DNA of 54,692 nucleotides, taken from the NCBI GenBank assembly GCA_013298875.1, contig JAAFJH010000004.1, positions 1-54,692 of the forward strand. Reading direction: 5' to 3'. The position numbers and the translations under genes are program-made. How positions within the stretch are numbered: position 1 is the stretch's first letter; every line of letters begins with the position of its first letter. Source of the stretch: Synechococcales cyanobacterium bin2.concoct.b11b12b14.033 (GTDB lineage Bacteria; Cyanobacteriota; Vampirovibrionia; Caenarcaniphilales; Caenarcanaceae). Of this stretch, positions 29,038-37,773 are shown piece by piece. The notes beneath the pieces were generated by a model. That model was not told the origin of the DNA and did no database searches. It saw only the letters and a program-made list of their open reading frames with translations.

Positions 29038-29397
29038 TTATGATTCTCTTTTGGTGCTGATTAAACGTAAAGTATTAGCCTTAATGAAAAACATACTTTT
29101 TTCCTCTCCGCTGCTTTCATCCACCCAATTATTTGATTCAATGGTTCCATCCACTCCGATCATGGTGCCTTTTTTAACGTATTCTCCGGCAATTTCGGCT
29201 TGGCGACCCCAAAAAACAATTTTAAACCAATCGGTTATATCGGTTCCTTCTTTGTTTTTGCCTCTATTAATGGCAATATTGACCTCAGCTTTAGCGGTGC
29301 CGCTTTCAAAATATTTTATTTCAGTATCTTGGCCAGCTCTTCCTACTAAACAAACTGAATTAAAAAGTCTTTCTTTATTTTGCATTGGTGCATTCAT
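29038..29397 (-). CDS. ssb: Single-stranded DNA-binding protein (short form, no acidic tip)
   Basis: The 119-aa protein is an OB-fold SSB: LFNSVCLVGRAGQDTEIKYF, then KTEGTDITDWFKIVFWGRQAE-like segment and YVKKGTMIGVDGTIE. It ends in RLISTKRES and lacks the acidic DDDIPF-type tip that SSBs use to recruit repair proteins. A second SSB with such a tip is encoded at 49796-50242, so this may be a specialised paralog, for example for natural transformation or a regulatory role. It starts 3 bp after the mazG stop, so the two are co-transcribed, and ribBA follows. Confidence 0.92.
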   Translation of the reverse strand: MNAPMQNKERLFNSVCLVGRAGQDTEIKYFESGTAKAEVNIAINRGKNKEGTDITDWFKIVFWGRQAEIAGEYVKKGTMIGVDGTIESNNWVDESSGEEKSMFFIKANTLRLISTKRES

Positions 29398-29400
29398 TTT

Positions 29401-30072
29401 TTATTCTCCAATTAATTGGTTTTCAAATTGTTCTTGTATTTTAGCAATTCTTTGCCTTAACACTTCTTCTGGATCCAAATTTAATTCTTTAGCTTGATAA
29501 ACAATTTTGATTAATGAGTCTGCCAGCTCTTCTTGGGCATTCAAATTAGAATTATTAAATTTATTTTCATTTAGTTTTAACTTTAATTTATCAGCTTTTT
29601 TTAAAACTTTGACAGCTCTCATTAAAGCAGGCAAATTAGCTGGAATACTTTCAAACGGAGACTTAGCTTGAGGTTTTTCGTGGGCTTTTATGGCATCCCA
29701 TTGGTCTATAACTTGATCCGGATTATCTAATTTTTTGGATTTATAATCTTTGTCAAAAACATGTGGATGCCTAGAAATCATTTTTTTATTCAACTTTTCC
29801 GCAATATCTCCAATATCAAAATTCCCTTTTTCTTCCTGAATTTGGGCGTGCAAGCAAATTTGAAACAATAAATCGCCTAATTCTTCTTTAAGACCTTCCG
29901 TGGAATTAGTATCAATTTCGTCTAAAACTTCATAGGTTTCTTCAATTAAATATTTTTTTAAAGACTCATTAGTTTGTACTTTATCCCAAGGGCAACCTTC
30001 AGGAGAACGCAAATAAGCCACGGTTTCTAGTAAAGCAATTATTTTTTCAGACTTTTCAGTTTGACTTTTCAT
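29401..30072 (-). CDS. mazG: Nucleoside triphosphate pyrophosphohydrolase MazG
   Basis: MazG hydrolyses (d)NTPs to monophosphates and clears non-canonical nucleotides or modulates the stringent response. The family signature is clear: LRSPEGCPWDKVQTNESLKKYLIEETYEVLDEID with the metal-binding Glu/Asp residues in EELGDLLFQICLHAQI. The second, C-terminal MazG repeat is recognisable (LMRAVKVLKKADK.., NAQEELADSLIKIVYQAKEL). At 223 aa it is slightly shorter than E. coli MazG. It is the first gene of a minus-strand unit mazG-ssb-ribBA. Confidence 0.95.
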   Translation of the reverse strand: MKSQTEKSEKIIALLETVAYLRSPEGCPWDKVQTNESLKKYLIEETYEVLDEIDTNSTEGLKEELGDLLFQICLHAQIQEEKGNFDIGDIAEKLNKKMISRHPHVFDKDYKSKKLDNPDQVIDQWDAIKAHEKPQAKSPFESIPANLPALMRAVKVLKKADKLKLKLNENKFNNSNLNAQEELADSLIKIVYQAKELNLDPEEVLRQRIAKIQEQFENQLIGE

Positions 30073-30164
30073 TTTTATTTATACTTTTTCAGGCAGGTTT
30101 GAAATTATACTTTTAAAAAATCAATATTTTTACAATATAACTTAACAAATACAAAATATAAATT

Positions 30165-30692
30165 ATGACTAATATAAGTCGTTTTCCTAAAGTGCTTAAG
30201 CTTTTACCTAAGAATCTGCCACCAATTCACCAGAAAGCTTATATATTAAACAGCGAAAATCGTAAGTATAAAAAAAATTTTCCGTTTGAAGCAACATTAG
30301 AACAAGATTTCAATCAAAGAACCGAGCTTTCACGGCTTAAGTGGAGAGTAGAAGGAGAAAGCCAAAGTGGCGATTCTTTAACAGAAAAGTTTTCTAGTTT
30401 AATCAATCATACCAAGCAAGTAAAGGTTTTTTTAGACGAATCAAATATTTTTTATAAAGCTTGGGACATGCTAGGCGAGGAGCTTAAACTTATGGAGAGA
30501 GAATTTGCCCGTTGCCAATACTATGAAAAAAAAGTAATTCCAGTAATGGGCAAACTCTTAGAAGAAGTCGAAAAAGAAACTCATAATGGAATTAACTCGG
30601 AGGCATATGGGCAAGTTGTAAGTCTGTTTAAAATTTTCTTTTATACCTTTCACCCAAATCGTAAAATCAGAAGCAGAAAAACTCAAGATTAA
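30165..30692 (+). CDS. Unknown protein (175 aa)
   Basis: I do not recognise the family. It is soluble and rich in charged residues, with a long, probably helical middle and C-terminal part (EELKLMEREFARCQYYEKKVIPVMGKLLEEVEKE) that may form coiled coil. There is no signal peptide, membrane segment or catalytic motif. The start ATG is 93 bp from the divergent mazG start, and the stop overlaps the tusA-like gene's stop on the opposite strand by 4 bp. The basic N-terminus (RFPKVLKLLPKNLPP) is the only other noticeable trait. Confidence 0.62.
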   Translation: MTNISRFPKVLKLLPKNLPPIHQKAYILNSENRKYKKNFPFEATLEQDFNQRTELSRLKWRVEGESQSGDSLTEKFSSLINHTKQVKVFLDESNIFYKAWDMLGEELKLMEREFARCQYYEKKVIPVMGKLLEEVEKETHNGINSEAYGQVVSLFKIFFYTFHPNRKIRSRKTQD

Positions 30693-30943
30693 TTTATTAG
30701 TTTTTTAGTTATTAAATTTTTAACAATTATTTCCCAAAAGTTATCTTCAGTATTTTCTAATATTGAAATAGATTCATAGCCTTCGGTGTTTAGGCTTTTG
30801 ATAACACTTTCACAATTTTCTTGAGAGTCTAAAATAATTTTTAAGTTTTCACTTGCGGGCATTTTATCTAATTTAATTTTAGCTTTCACAAAGTTAAGCG
30901 GGCATTTTACCCCAATCAAGTTTAATTCTTCCATAATTCTCAA
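30689..30943 (-). CDS. TusA/SirA-family sulfur carrier protein
   Basis: The 84-aa protein has the TusA fold signature with the sulfur-carrying cysteine early in the chain: LNLIGVKCPLNFVKAKIKL. The CPLNFVK version, rather than CPEP, is typical of stand-alone members in several phyla including cyanobacteria. Such proteins relay persulfide sulfur for tRNA thiolation or for other sulfur metabolism. Its start overlaps the queE stop by 4 bp (ATGA), so it is the last gene of the rpsB-tsf-atpB-queE unit. Confidence 0.85.
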   Translation of the reverse strand: MRIMEELNLIGVKCPLNFVKAKIKLDKMPASENLKIILDSQENCESVIKSLNTEGYESISILENTEDNFWEIIVKNLITKKLIN

Positions 30944-31722
30944 ATTTGCCCGATGAATTTATGCGTTTGAGGAATTACTCGGATATTTGGGCTGTTTAAT
31001 TTGTTTATAGCTAAAGCTTGCCAATTCAATATCTGTTCTGGGCTAGGAATTAAACTTAAATCAGAAGAAGTAACTGGCTGCAAAACTAAAGCACAATTCG
31101 CAATTAAATCTTTCATTAAATCAAAACCTTGTTCCAAATCAATGTCAGTCGTTTGGGAAGTTAAAACTATTTTGGCATAACTTTTTTTTTGATATTTTTT
31201 AATTAATTCAATAAATTTATGATGTTGCTCCCAAAGAGGTTTTTCATTTGTGGAAGAAGGTAATTTTAAATCAAAAGAAATTATATCCAAATGATCAATT
31301 ATACTTTTCAGCTCTTCAAATCGATGTCCACCTGTTTCCAAATAAATTAAAAGCGAAGTGTTTTTTTTCAAATTAATAATCAAATCGGAAATGAAATTAA
31401 CCTGTAAAAGTGGCTCTCCACCAGTTAAGCTGATGCTATGATGATTAAAATCTTTTTCCAAGGCGTAAATTTTACCCAGCAAAGAATCTAAACTTAAAGG
31501 ATTTTCAATTTCACTAAAATCTCTTTTGCCAGCTGTTTTTTCAATTTTAGCTAAAGAATTTTGTTTAATGTTTAAGCTATTTGGCGTGTCGCACCACCTA
31601 CAGCGTAAATCACAACCTGAAAATCTCAAAAAAATTTGCCTTAAACCAACCCATAGCCCTTCACCCTGAATACCTGAAAATAATTCGGAAATATAAGCTT
31701 TTTTATTTTCACTTATGGGCAT
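30940..31722 (-). CDS. queE: 7-carboxy-7-deazaguanine synthase QueE
   Basis: QueE is the radical-SAM enzyme that contracts 6-carboxytetrahydropterin to 7-carboxy-7-deazaguanine on the route to queuosine. The iron-sulfur motif is SGCDLRCRWCDTPNS (Cx3Cx2C), preceded by the family's FSGIQGEGLWVGLRQIFLRF and followed by SLTGGEPLLQ and YLETGG. Its length of 260 aa includes an insertion typical of longer QueE types. The other queuosine genes (queC, queD, queF) are not in the window. It overlaps atpB by 14 bp and tusA by 4 bp. Confidence 0.95.
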   Translation of the reverse strand: MPISENKKAYISELFSGIQGEGLWVGLRQIFLRFSGCDLRCRWCDTPNSLNIKQNSLAKIEKTAGKRDFSEIENPLSLDSLLGKIYALEKDFNHHSISLTGGEPLLQVNFISDLIINLKKNTSLLIYLETGGHRFEELKSIIDHLDIISFDLKLPSSTNEKPLWEQHHKFIELIKKYQKKSYAKIVLTSQTTDIDLEQGFDLMKDLIANCALVLQPVTSSDLSLIPSPEQILNWQALAINKLNSPNIRVIPQTHKFIGQI

Positions 31723-32518
31723 GACTATGATTACCTGACGAGTGAGAACAAGCAGTAGCTATATAAATGGTAGTTAACATGGCAAAAATAAAAGCCTGCA
31801 ATATTCCAACAAAAAATTCAAAGACTAATGCCAAAAGCGGTACCAGAAAAGGAGAAAGTTTAATAACAGTCATTAATAACATATCACCGGCAAAAGTATT
31901 AGCAAAAAGCCGCAATGACAAAGTTAAAGGCCTAATTAATAAATCTAACCACTCAATGGAAGCCGTTATAATGCCTAGGGGATTAAATTTTATTTTTTTG
32001 TCTGAGTCAATTGAAAAGCCGAAATAAGGCAACCAATAACTCAGTCCCGAACTAGCTGTTCCCGCCCATAAATAAGCTATTAAAGCAATAATTGCTAATC
32101 CTAAAGTTACATTAATATCATTAGTCGGCGGCATTAGTTCTAGTTTTTCACCATTTGGTAAACTTGGCCAGCCGTGGATTAAAATGATAAATTTCCAAAT
32201 TGGCAATAAACCGAACCAATAGGCGATTAAAACAAAAACAAACAAACTGCCGATTAAAGGTATAAATCTTTCAGCCTTCCATTTTATCTGAGATTTGATT
32301 TGTTTTTCCCAAATATCATAAATACTTTCAAATATAAATTGAACTTTCCCCATTTTGCCAGCCTCAGAGGTTAATTTATTTTTAAAGAGAGCGGTAATTA
32401 AAATGATAGAAAACATAATTACCCAAATCTCTAGTAAAGTATCCCAGTGAACAGGTAAGTTCTCATTATTGAGTAAAAATTTCTCAAGATGATTAGAACT
32501 AGACTGATGATCATCCAT
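31709..32518 (-). CDS. atpB: F-type ATP synthase subunit a
   Basis: Subunit a forms the proton channel at the c-ring in the membrane. The diagnostic helix is present, SLRLFANTFAGDMLL, with the essential Arg, and the final helices FFVGILQAFIFAMLTTIYIA match the family. Several other hydrophobic helices cover the rest of its 269 aa. The C-terminus is His-rich (SSGNHSHAHK). Normally atpB is followed by atpE and atpF. Here it lies between tsf and queE and the other F0F1 genes are not in the window, so it has been separated from them. It starts 7 bp after the tsf stop. Confidence 0.95.
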   Translation of the reverse strand: MDDHQSSSNHLEKFLLNNENLPVHWDTLLEIWVIMFSIILITALFKNKLTSEAGKMGKVQFIFESIYDIWEKQIKSQIKWKAERFIPLIGSLFVFVLIAYWFGLLPIWKFIILIHGWPSLPNGEKLELMPPTNDINVTLGLAIIALIAYLWAGTASSGLSYWLPYFGFSIDSDKKIKFNPLGIITASIEWLDLLIRPLTLSLRLFANTFAGDMLLMTVIKLSPFLVPLLALVFEFFVGILQAFIFAMLTTIYIATACSHSSGNHSHAHK

Positions 32519-32524
32519 GATTTT

Positions 32525-33427
32525 TTACTTTTTCATTTGAGCAGCAACTTCTTCCGCAAAATTAATTTCTTCTTTTTGAATTCCTTCACCCAAATTAAAA
32601 CGAGCGAATTTTAAAATTGAAGCGTTCTCAGCAGTTAAAAACTCTTTAATTTTTTGGCTCGGATTTTTAATATAAGGCTGCTCCAAAAGAACTTTTTCCA
32701 TTAAAGCTTTTTCCACACGGCCGGTTACAATTTTTTCCGCAATTTCTTTTGGTTTATTCGCCAAATCTTCTTTGCCTAATTCAATTCTTCTTTCATTTTC
32801 AATTGTGTCAGCCGGTATTTCAGTTCTATCCAAAAATTCTGGAGCTGGCTGAACCGCAGCAATATGCATAGCAATATCTTTTGCTAACTGCTCGGAAGAA
32901 GTTTGCAAATTTACTAAAACCGCGATTCGAGAACCAACTGGATGAGTATAAGAACCTATCAATTCACCACTTTGAGCTTTATAAAAAGAATATCTTCTCA
33001 AATCTAATTTTTCACCAATTTCAGCCGTTTTTAAAGCAATAAAATCTGAAACTGTTTCACCACTTTTTACTTTTAAAGTCTTTAAGGTTTCTAAATCTTT
33101 TGCTTCACTGCTTAAACCTAAGTCGGCAACTTCATTCAATAAATCCTGAAACTTTTCATTTTTAGCCACAAAATCAGTCTGGCTATTCAATTCAATTACA
33201 ATACCTTTTTGTCCATCAGGCATAATTTTTGCAATAACAGCTCCTTCCGCTGCTACTTTGCCTGATTTTTTGGCGGCCGAAGCAATACCTTTTTGTCTTA
33301 AAATTTCAATGGCTTTACTAATATCAGCTTCCGATTCTTGTAAAGCTTTTTTGCAATCTACCAAGCCAGCACCAGTTCTTTCTCTTAGTTCCGAAATTAA
33401 AGAGCTGGAAATTATTGTAGCCGTCAT
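32525..33427 (-). CDS. tsf: Elongation factor Ts
   Basis: EF-Ts exchanges GDP for GTP on EF-Tu. The UBA-like N-terminus LRERTGAGLVDCKKALQES, the core TDFVAKNE block and the two-fold EF-Ts domain are all present in 300 aa, normal for bacterial forms. It follows rpsB by 15 bp on the minus strand, the classical rpsB-tsf arrangement, and is followed closely by atpB. Confidence 0.97.
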   Translation of the reverse strand: MTATIISSSLISELRERTGAGLVDCKKALQESEADISKAIEILRQKGIASAAKKSGKVAAEGAVIAKIMPDGQKGIVIELNSQTDFVAKNEKFQDLLNEVADLGLSSEAKDLETLKTLKVKSGETVSDFIALKTAEIGEKLDLRRYSFYKAQSGELIGSYTHPVGSRIAVLVNLQTSSEQLAKDIAMHIAAVQPAPEFLDRTEIPADTIENERRIELGKEDLANKPKEIAEKIVTGRVEKALMEKVLLEQPYIKNPSQKIKEFLTAENASILKFARFNLGEGIQKEEINFAEEVAAQMKK

Positions 33428-33442
33428 TTATTTTGTCCTTGT

Positions 33443-34399
33443 CTATTTGTTTTCTGAATTAGTTTGAATTGCTTTTTCTTCTTTATTGCCAGAATTATTA
33501 GCCGGTTTTGGCTCAGCCTTGGAATCTTGATTAGTTTCTTGTTCAGTCTTAATCGGAGCTGGTTTTCTAAAGGGAGCTTTATTATTATTACTATTATTGT
33601 TGGTTCCAGCAGCTAGATTTCTTCTGGATGGACCTTGGGTAATAGAAGATTGCTTTTGAGCCTGAGCTTGTTTGCCTTTTTCCATAAATCCAATTAATTC
33701 ATCCATTACTAATCTTAATGAACGCAAAGAACTAGTATTACAAGGAATTATCAGATCAAAAGCAGAAGGCGAAAAGCTACAGTTAGTATCAGCAATTGCA
33801 ATAATGGTTAAATTACGACTCTTCTTGAAAGCTTCCAAGGTGGCATTAATATCATGGACTGGGTCAATAATGACAATGGCATGCATAGCTCCTTTAATTT
33901 TTTTAAGGCCACCTAAGTTTTTGCGTAATTTTTTTAATTTTTTACTCAAAAAGCTTTTTTCTTTGGCGGGAATTGATTCCATTAAACCAGTAGTTTCCAT
34001 GCTTTCAAGTTCACGCAAATAATTAATACGATTACGTGTTACTGGGTTAGTTAAAGTTCCACCTAGCCACCTACTAGTAATATTGTGCAAATCATACTTT
34101 TCAGAATATTCTTGCAAAACAGTGGAAACAGCTCTTTCATTAGTGCCAACAAAAACAATATTTTTATCTTCACTAATCAGCTTTTGCAAAACCAAACCAA
34201 CTTCCTGGATTTTTTGCCAAGTCAGGTTTAAATCAATTAGCTGCATACCAGTTTGGCTAACTCCAAAAACAAATTCGTCCATTTTTGGGCTTCTTTTGCT
34301 GGTGGGCTGGCCATAATGAATACCAGCTTCTAAAAAAAGTTTGGCTTTTTCGCCGTCTAATTCCTGAAAAATGTTTTCTTTTTCTAAGGTCAAATTCAT
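33443..34399 (-). CDS. rpsB: 30S ribosomal protein S2
   Basis: Ribosomal S2 motifs are clear: EAGIHYGQPTSKRSPKMDEFVFG, RWLGGTLTNPVTRNRI, and ADTNCSF for the usual DTNCDP. The core ends at about residue 235. An extra ~80-residue C-terminal tail follows, low in complexity and rich in Asn, Lys, Gln, Pro and Glu (NNNSNNNKAPFRKP), which is not part of the standard fold. It is the first gene of rpsB-tsf-atpB-queE-tusA. The ~260 bp upstream, shared with the divergent respiratory cluster, should hold both promoters. Confidence 0.96.
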   Translation of the reverse strand: MNLTLEKENIFQELDGEKAKLFLEAGIHYGQPTSKRSPKMDEFVFGVSQTGMQLIDLNLTWQKIQEVGLVLQKLISEDKNIVFVGTNERAVSTVLQEYSEKYDLHNITSRWLGGTLTNPVTRNRINYLRELESMETTGLMESIPAKEKSFLSKKLKKLRKNLGGLKKIKGAMHAIVIIDPVHDINATLEAFKKSRNLTIIAIADTNCSFSPSAFDLIIPCNTSSLRSLRLVMDELIGFMEKGKQAQAQKQSSITQGPSRRNLAAGTNNNSNNNKAPFRKPAPIKTEQETNQDSKAEPKPANNSGNKEEKAIQTNSENK

Positions 34400-34663
34400 A
34401 ATTTTACAAAAATTAAATTTTAGATATTTACTGCCTAAAAGTATATATGATCTAAAGCCAAATCTGAAACTAAATCACTAAAAGTTTCTTGGATAATGAA
34501 AATTAAATATATAAGGCTTCATTCTATAACCTTTCCCAAAAAGCAAATTTCCGACACAAAATTCTTTTTTTAATATTTATTTTAAAGTTTATTCTCTATA
34601 CTGAAATTTTTTTTGTTAATCTTTATAAATAATTCTGTAAATTCTTAAATAAAATAATTTGCT

Positions 34664-35662
34664 ATGAGTAATTTTCCACTTGGCGATATTTCCCTTGGTG
34701 CACCAATTTGGCTCTATCTGACTGGGCTTTTAGTTATATTTTGGCTACATGTTTTATCAATTTGGCTTTTAATCGGCACTGCTATTTTAGGTTTGGTCGA
34801 AATAGTCAAAAATAAAGAAAATTGGCAACAGAGTAAAGCCATACGTTATTTGCCAATCATTATGGCTATAGCTTTAAATTTAGGCGTGCCGCCTCTTTTA
34901 TTCATGCAGGTTTTGTATGCACCATTTTTATTCACCAGTTCAATTTTAATTGCCATTCCCTGGATTTCAGTCGTTTTCCTATTAATGTTTAGCTATGGTT
35001 TAATTTATGCGGCTCGTTATGGTGCTAAACATAGTTGGCAAGCGATTACCTTCATTACACTAGCTACTTTCGGTATTTTATTAATTTCTTTTATATTTTC
35101 AAATAATATGACTTTATTATTGAAACCCGAAATATGGACACAACTTTATTCATATAAACAAAATGGTTTTAATTTAAATCCTAATATTTTTGAAGTTATT
35201 AGCCGTTGGATTTGGGTTTTATCGCCAATTTTTGTGGCTGGAACAGCTCTTTTAAATAGGTCTAAATTTTGGGCAATACCAACTATTATTTTAAGCATTG
35301 CTGGCTTATTTGCTTATAAAACAACTTGGACTGAGCCTGTAGTTAATAATAATTTGGTTAATATTTCTTTAGTGGCCGATTTAACTTTAATTGGAATTTT
35401 AGCTATTATTTTATTCATTCCTTTTAAAAATCATAAATTTCAGCAATTAGGTTTTTTCGGTTGGTTGGGCTTTAAAGGTTTATCGGTGGTAGCTTTAAGG
35501 CATGGCATACGTTGTGCTTCTTTGGATCCGATTTATCCTTTGAGTAAAATACCAACTGATTTTCAACCTTTTTTAATTGCTATATTTATAATTTCATTGG
35601 TAATTGGGGGTTGGGCATTGGCTTGGATGTATTTAAATGGTAGAAAGGGGCTATCAATATAA
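34664..35662 (+). CDS. Polytopic membrane protein of the cytochrome b/Rieske cluster
   Basis: The 332-aa protein has about eight hydrophobic helices. It has a conserved-looking LNLGVPPLLFMQVLYAPFLFTSS block and several His, Trp and Arg residues near helix ends (for example WLHVLSIW), which could bind haem or quinone. I know similar GVPPLLF.QVLY proteins only as uncharacterised, cytochrome-associated membrane proteins, so no name is given. It is first in the unit with the Rieske and cytochrome b genes, with 4 bp to the Rieske start. It likely belongs to the same electron-transfer complex. There is no CxxCH motif, so it is not a c-type cytochrome. Confidence 0.82.
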   Translation: MSNFPLGDISLGAPIWLYLTGLLVIFWLHVLSIWLLIGTAILGLVEIVKNKENWQQSKAIRYLPIIMAIALNLGVPPLLFMQVLYAPFLFTSSILIAIPWISVVFLLMFSYGLIYAARYGAKHSWQAITFITLATFGILLISFIFSNNMTLLLKPEIWTQLYSYKQNGFNLNPNIFEVISRWIWVLSPIFVAGTALLNRSKFWAIPTIILSIAGLFAYKTTWTEPVVNNNLVNISLVADLTLIGILAIILFIPFKNHKFQQLGFFGWLGFKGLSVVALRHGIRCASLDPIYPLSKIPTDFQPFLIAIFIISLVIGGWALAWMYLNGRKGLSI

Positions 35663-35666
35663 AAAA

Positions 35667-36158
35667 ATGGCAAAAGATGAAGAAATTGTAAATTCAGACA
35701 AACCTGAAGATGAATATATTGATTCACCGAAAAGAAGAGATTTCATGACAGCGGTAATTGGGGGAGCCGCAGCTTTGTATGGAACTGGTATCGGTTACAT
35801 TATTCTGCGTTACTTAAGTACTGGCGTTGAAGTGGCGCAAGATACAGCAACTCTCAATGTTAAAGTTGATAAGGCGGCTGATTTGGCTAATAATTCGGCT
35901 ACAATGTTTCAGTTTGGAGTTAAGCCTGGTTTGCTAATAAAAGATGAGGCGGGTGAATTACATGCTTATTCAGCGGTTTGCAAACACTTGGGTTGTACAG
36001 TTGCTTATCAGCCCGAACAAAAGCGTATATTCTGTGCTTGCCATGGCGGAGTTTATGATTATAAAACTGGTAAAAACGTTGCTGGGCCACCACCAGAGCC
36101 ATTAGACGTTTTGAAAGTCAATAAAGCCAAAGATGGTATTTATATCACCAAATCTTAA
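35667..36158 (+). CDS. Rieske 2Fe-2S protein of a cytochrome bc/b6f-type complex
   Basis: The ORF track begins at 35637, inside the previous gene. The ATG at 35667 (MAKDEEIVNSD) is the better start, giving 163 aa. An N-terminal membrane anchor, possibly Tat-targeted after the basic SPKRRDFMTAVIGGAAALYGTG, is followed by the Rieske fold. The cluster-binding boxes are CKHLGC and CACHGG, each giving one Cys and one His to the 2Fe-2S cluster plus the disulfide pair. The C-terminal PPPEPLDV loop matches b6f- and bc-type proteins. It transfers electrons from quinol at the Qo site to a cytochrome. The cytochrome b gene follows 27 bp later. Confidence 0.95.
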   Translation: MAKDEEIVNSDKPEDEYIDSPKRRDFMTAVIGGAAALYGTGIGYIILRYLSTGVEVAQDTATLNVKVDKAADLANNSATMFQFGVKPGLLIKDEAGELHAYSAVCKHLGCTVAYQPEQKRIFCACHGGVYDYKTGKNVAGPPPEPLDVLKVNKAKDGIYITKS

Positions 36159-36185
36159 TCAAAAGGGAAGTAAAAGAAAAATCAA

Positions 36186-37403
36186 ATGTCAAAATTATCA
36201 GAAGAAGAGATAAAAAGTAAACCGCAAACTTCATCTAAGTGGACAGACGTTTTATATAATGAGCTTGATGATAGATTAAAAATCTCCGAAATTGCTGAAT
36301 TAGCGAGCCATAAAACAGTTCCTATTCATAAGCACTCCATCTGGTATTATTTTGGCGGCATTTCCATGCTTTTTTTTGCAGTACAAATGGTGACTGGTAT
36401 GTTGCTTTTAATGCATTATGAGCCTGGTATTACTACTTCTTATGCATCAATTCAAAAATTGTTAAATAAAGTTGAGTTCGGTCAAATTATGAGGTCTTTG
36501 CATAGTTGGGCAGCAAATTTAATGGTCGCTTCAGTTTTGATACATATGTTTAGTGCTTATTTTATGAAAGCCTATCAGAAACCCCGTGAATTGACTTGGT
36601 TTAGCGGAGCAGTTCTTTTGTTCTTGACAATTACACTTGGTTTTACAGGTTATTTATTGCCTTGGGACGATATTGCTTATTTTGCAACGCAAGTTGGCTT
36701 AAAAATTGCTGAGGCCACTCCTTGGATAGAAAACAAAGCAACGGAACATTGGTTTTGGCCTGGTAAATTAGCTTCTGAGCTGTTAAAAGGGGGAGTCAAC
36801 TTAACCAATTTAACTATTCAGCGTTTTGCAAGTATTCATTATGTAATTTTACCTTGGGTCTTTGCGGTTTTTATGGGCTTTCACGTTATTCTGGTACAAC
36901 TGCACGGAAATACAATTCCTAAAAAAATTAAAGAGACTAAGCAGTATCGTGAAATTCCATTTTTCCCTAATTTTATTTATGAAGATCTTTTTGCTTGGCT
37001 TTTAGTTTTTACAGTTTTGGCCTTGATTGCTCTCATTTGGCCTTGGGGTTTAGGGCCAGAAGCGGATCTATTGGCTTCTGCTCCACCTGGAATTCACCCT
37101 GAATGGTATTTTATGGCTCCTTTTGAATTATTAAAGTGGATGCCTCCTTCACTTGGACCAATAAATGGAGAATTTTTAGGAATTGCTTTATTTGGTGGAG
37201 TTTCAGTTCTTCTATTTGCAGTGCCTCTTTGGGATACCAAAACATCTAGTGGTAAAATTGGACGAATGGCTACTTATTATGGTGTTTTTTGTTTAATTGC
37301 TTTAATTTTATTTACAATTTTTGCTTATTATTGCTTAGACGAAAATAAAGCTTGTAGAGTAACACATGACTTTTTCCCATGGATTATTAGAGGATTTAAA
37401 TAA
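36186..37403 (+). CDS. Cytochrome b (fused b6 plus subunit IV type)
   Basis: This 405-aa membrane protein is the quinol-oxidising core of a bc-type complex. It covers both the b6 part (first four helices) and the subunit-IV part in one chain. The haem ligands are in RSLHSWAANLMVASVLIH (13 residues between His) and IHYVILPWVFAVFMGFH (14 between). The 13/14 spacing is the b6f pattern, while bc1 has 13/13. The position of the b6 Cys that holds haem c_n is Tyr here (IWYYFGG), so a covalent c_n haem is not expected. The Qo-site motif PEWY is in PPGIHPEWYFMAPFELLKW. It follows the Rieske gene. No cytochrome f or c1 is in the window. Confidence 0.95.
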   Translation: MSKLSEEEIKSKPQTSSKWTDVLYNELDDRLKISEIAELASHKTVPIHKHSIWYYFGGISMLFFAVQMVTGMLLLMHYEPGITTSYASIQKLLNKVEFGQIMRSLHSWAANLMVASVLIHMFSAYFMKAYQKPRELTWFSGAVLLFLTITLGFTGYLLPWDDIAYFATQVGLKIAEATPWIENKATEHWFWPGKLASELLKGGVNLTNLTIQRFASIHYVILPWVFAVFMGFHVILVQLHGNTIPKKIKETKQYREIPFFPNFIYEDLFAWLLVFTVLALIALIWPWGLGPEADLLASAPPGIHPEWYFMAPFELLKWMPPSLGPINGEFLGIALFGGVSVLLFAVPLWDTKTSSGKIGRMATYYGVFCLIALILFTIFAYYCLDENKACRVTHDFFPWIIRGFK

Positions 37404-37513
37404 ATTTGTCCGTCAGAGAAAATAAATAAGGGAAATCGCTAGTAGAAAAATATTCTTATTCAAAACTTAAAGAAAAGCTTTTTAAATTGAATTACTTAAA
37501 GCTTTTGGACTTG

Positions 37514-37669
37514 ATGTTAAGTTTTTTATTAATTTTATTAGCGGCAACTATAATTTTGGGAGTGGTATTTGTTTACTGGGTTGCCGATTCGCTGAAAACC
37601 TTCTTAAGTCCGTATAACTTTTTAGTTGCAATTGCTTCAATAATATTATGGAGTTTTGGCATTCATTAA
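37514..37669 (+). CDS. Small two-helix membrane protein downstream of cytochrome b
   Basis: The ORF track offers a TTG start at 37487 (60 aa). The ATG at 37514 gives 51 aa. Either way the product is two hydrophobic helices (LILLAATIILGVVFVYW and YNFLVAIASIILWSFG) with a short loop. It lies about 110 bp after the cytochrome b stop on the same strand, so it might be a small subunit of that complex, like the petG/petN-type miniature subunits, but there is no recognisable similarity. Unsure whether it is translated. Confidence 0.45.
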   Translation: MLSFLLILLAATIILGVVFVYWVADSLKTFLSPYNFLVAIASIILWSFGIH

Positions 37670-37773
37670 TAATTGATACATTAAAACTTTTTTATAGAAC
37701 TCTAGTTAATTTATTCGGAAGTTTGGGTCAGTTTAATATTAAGAAACTAATTTGGAGCGGAGAACATTAGCAT

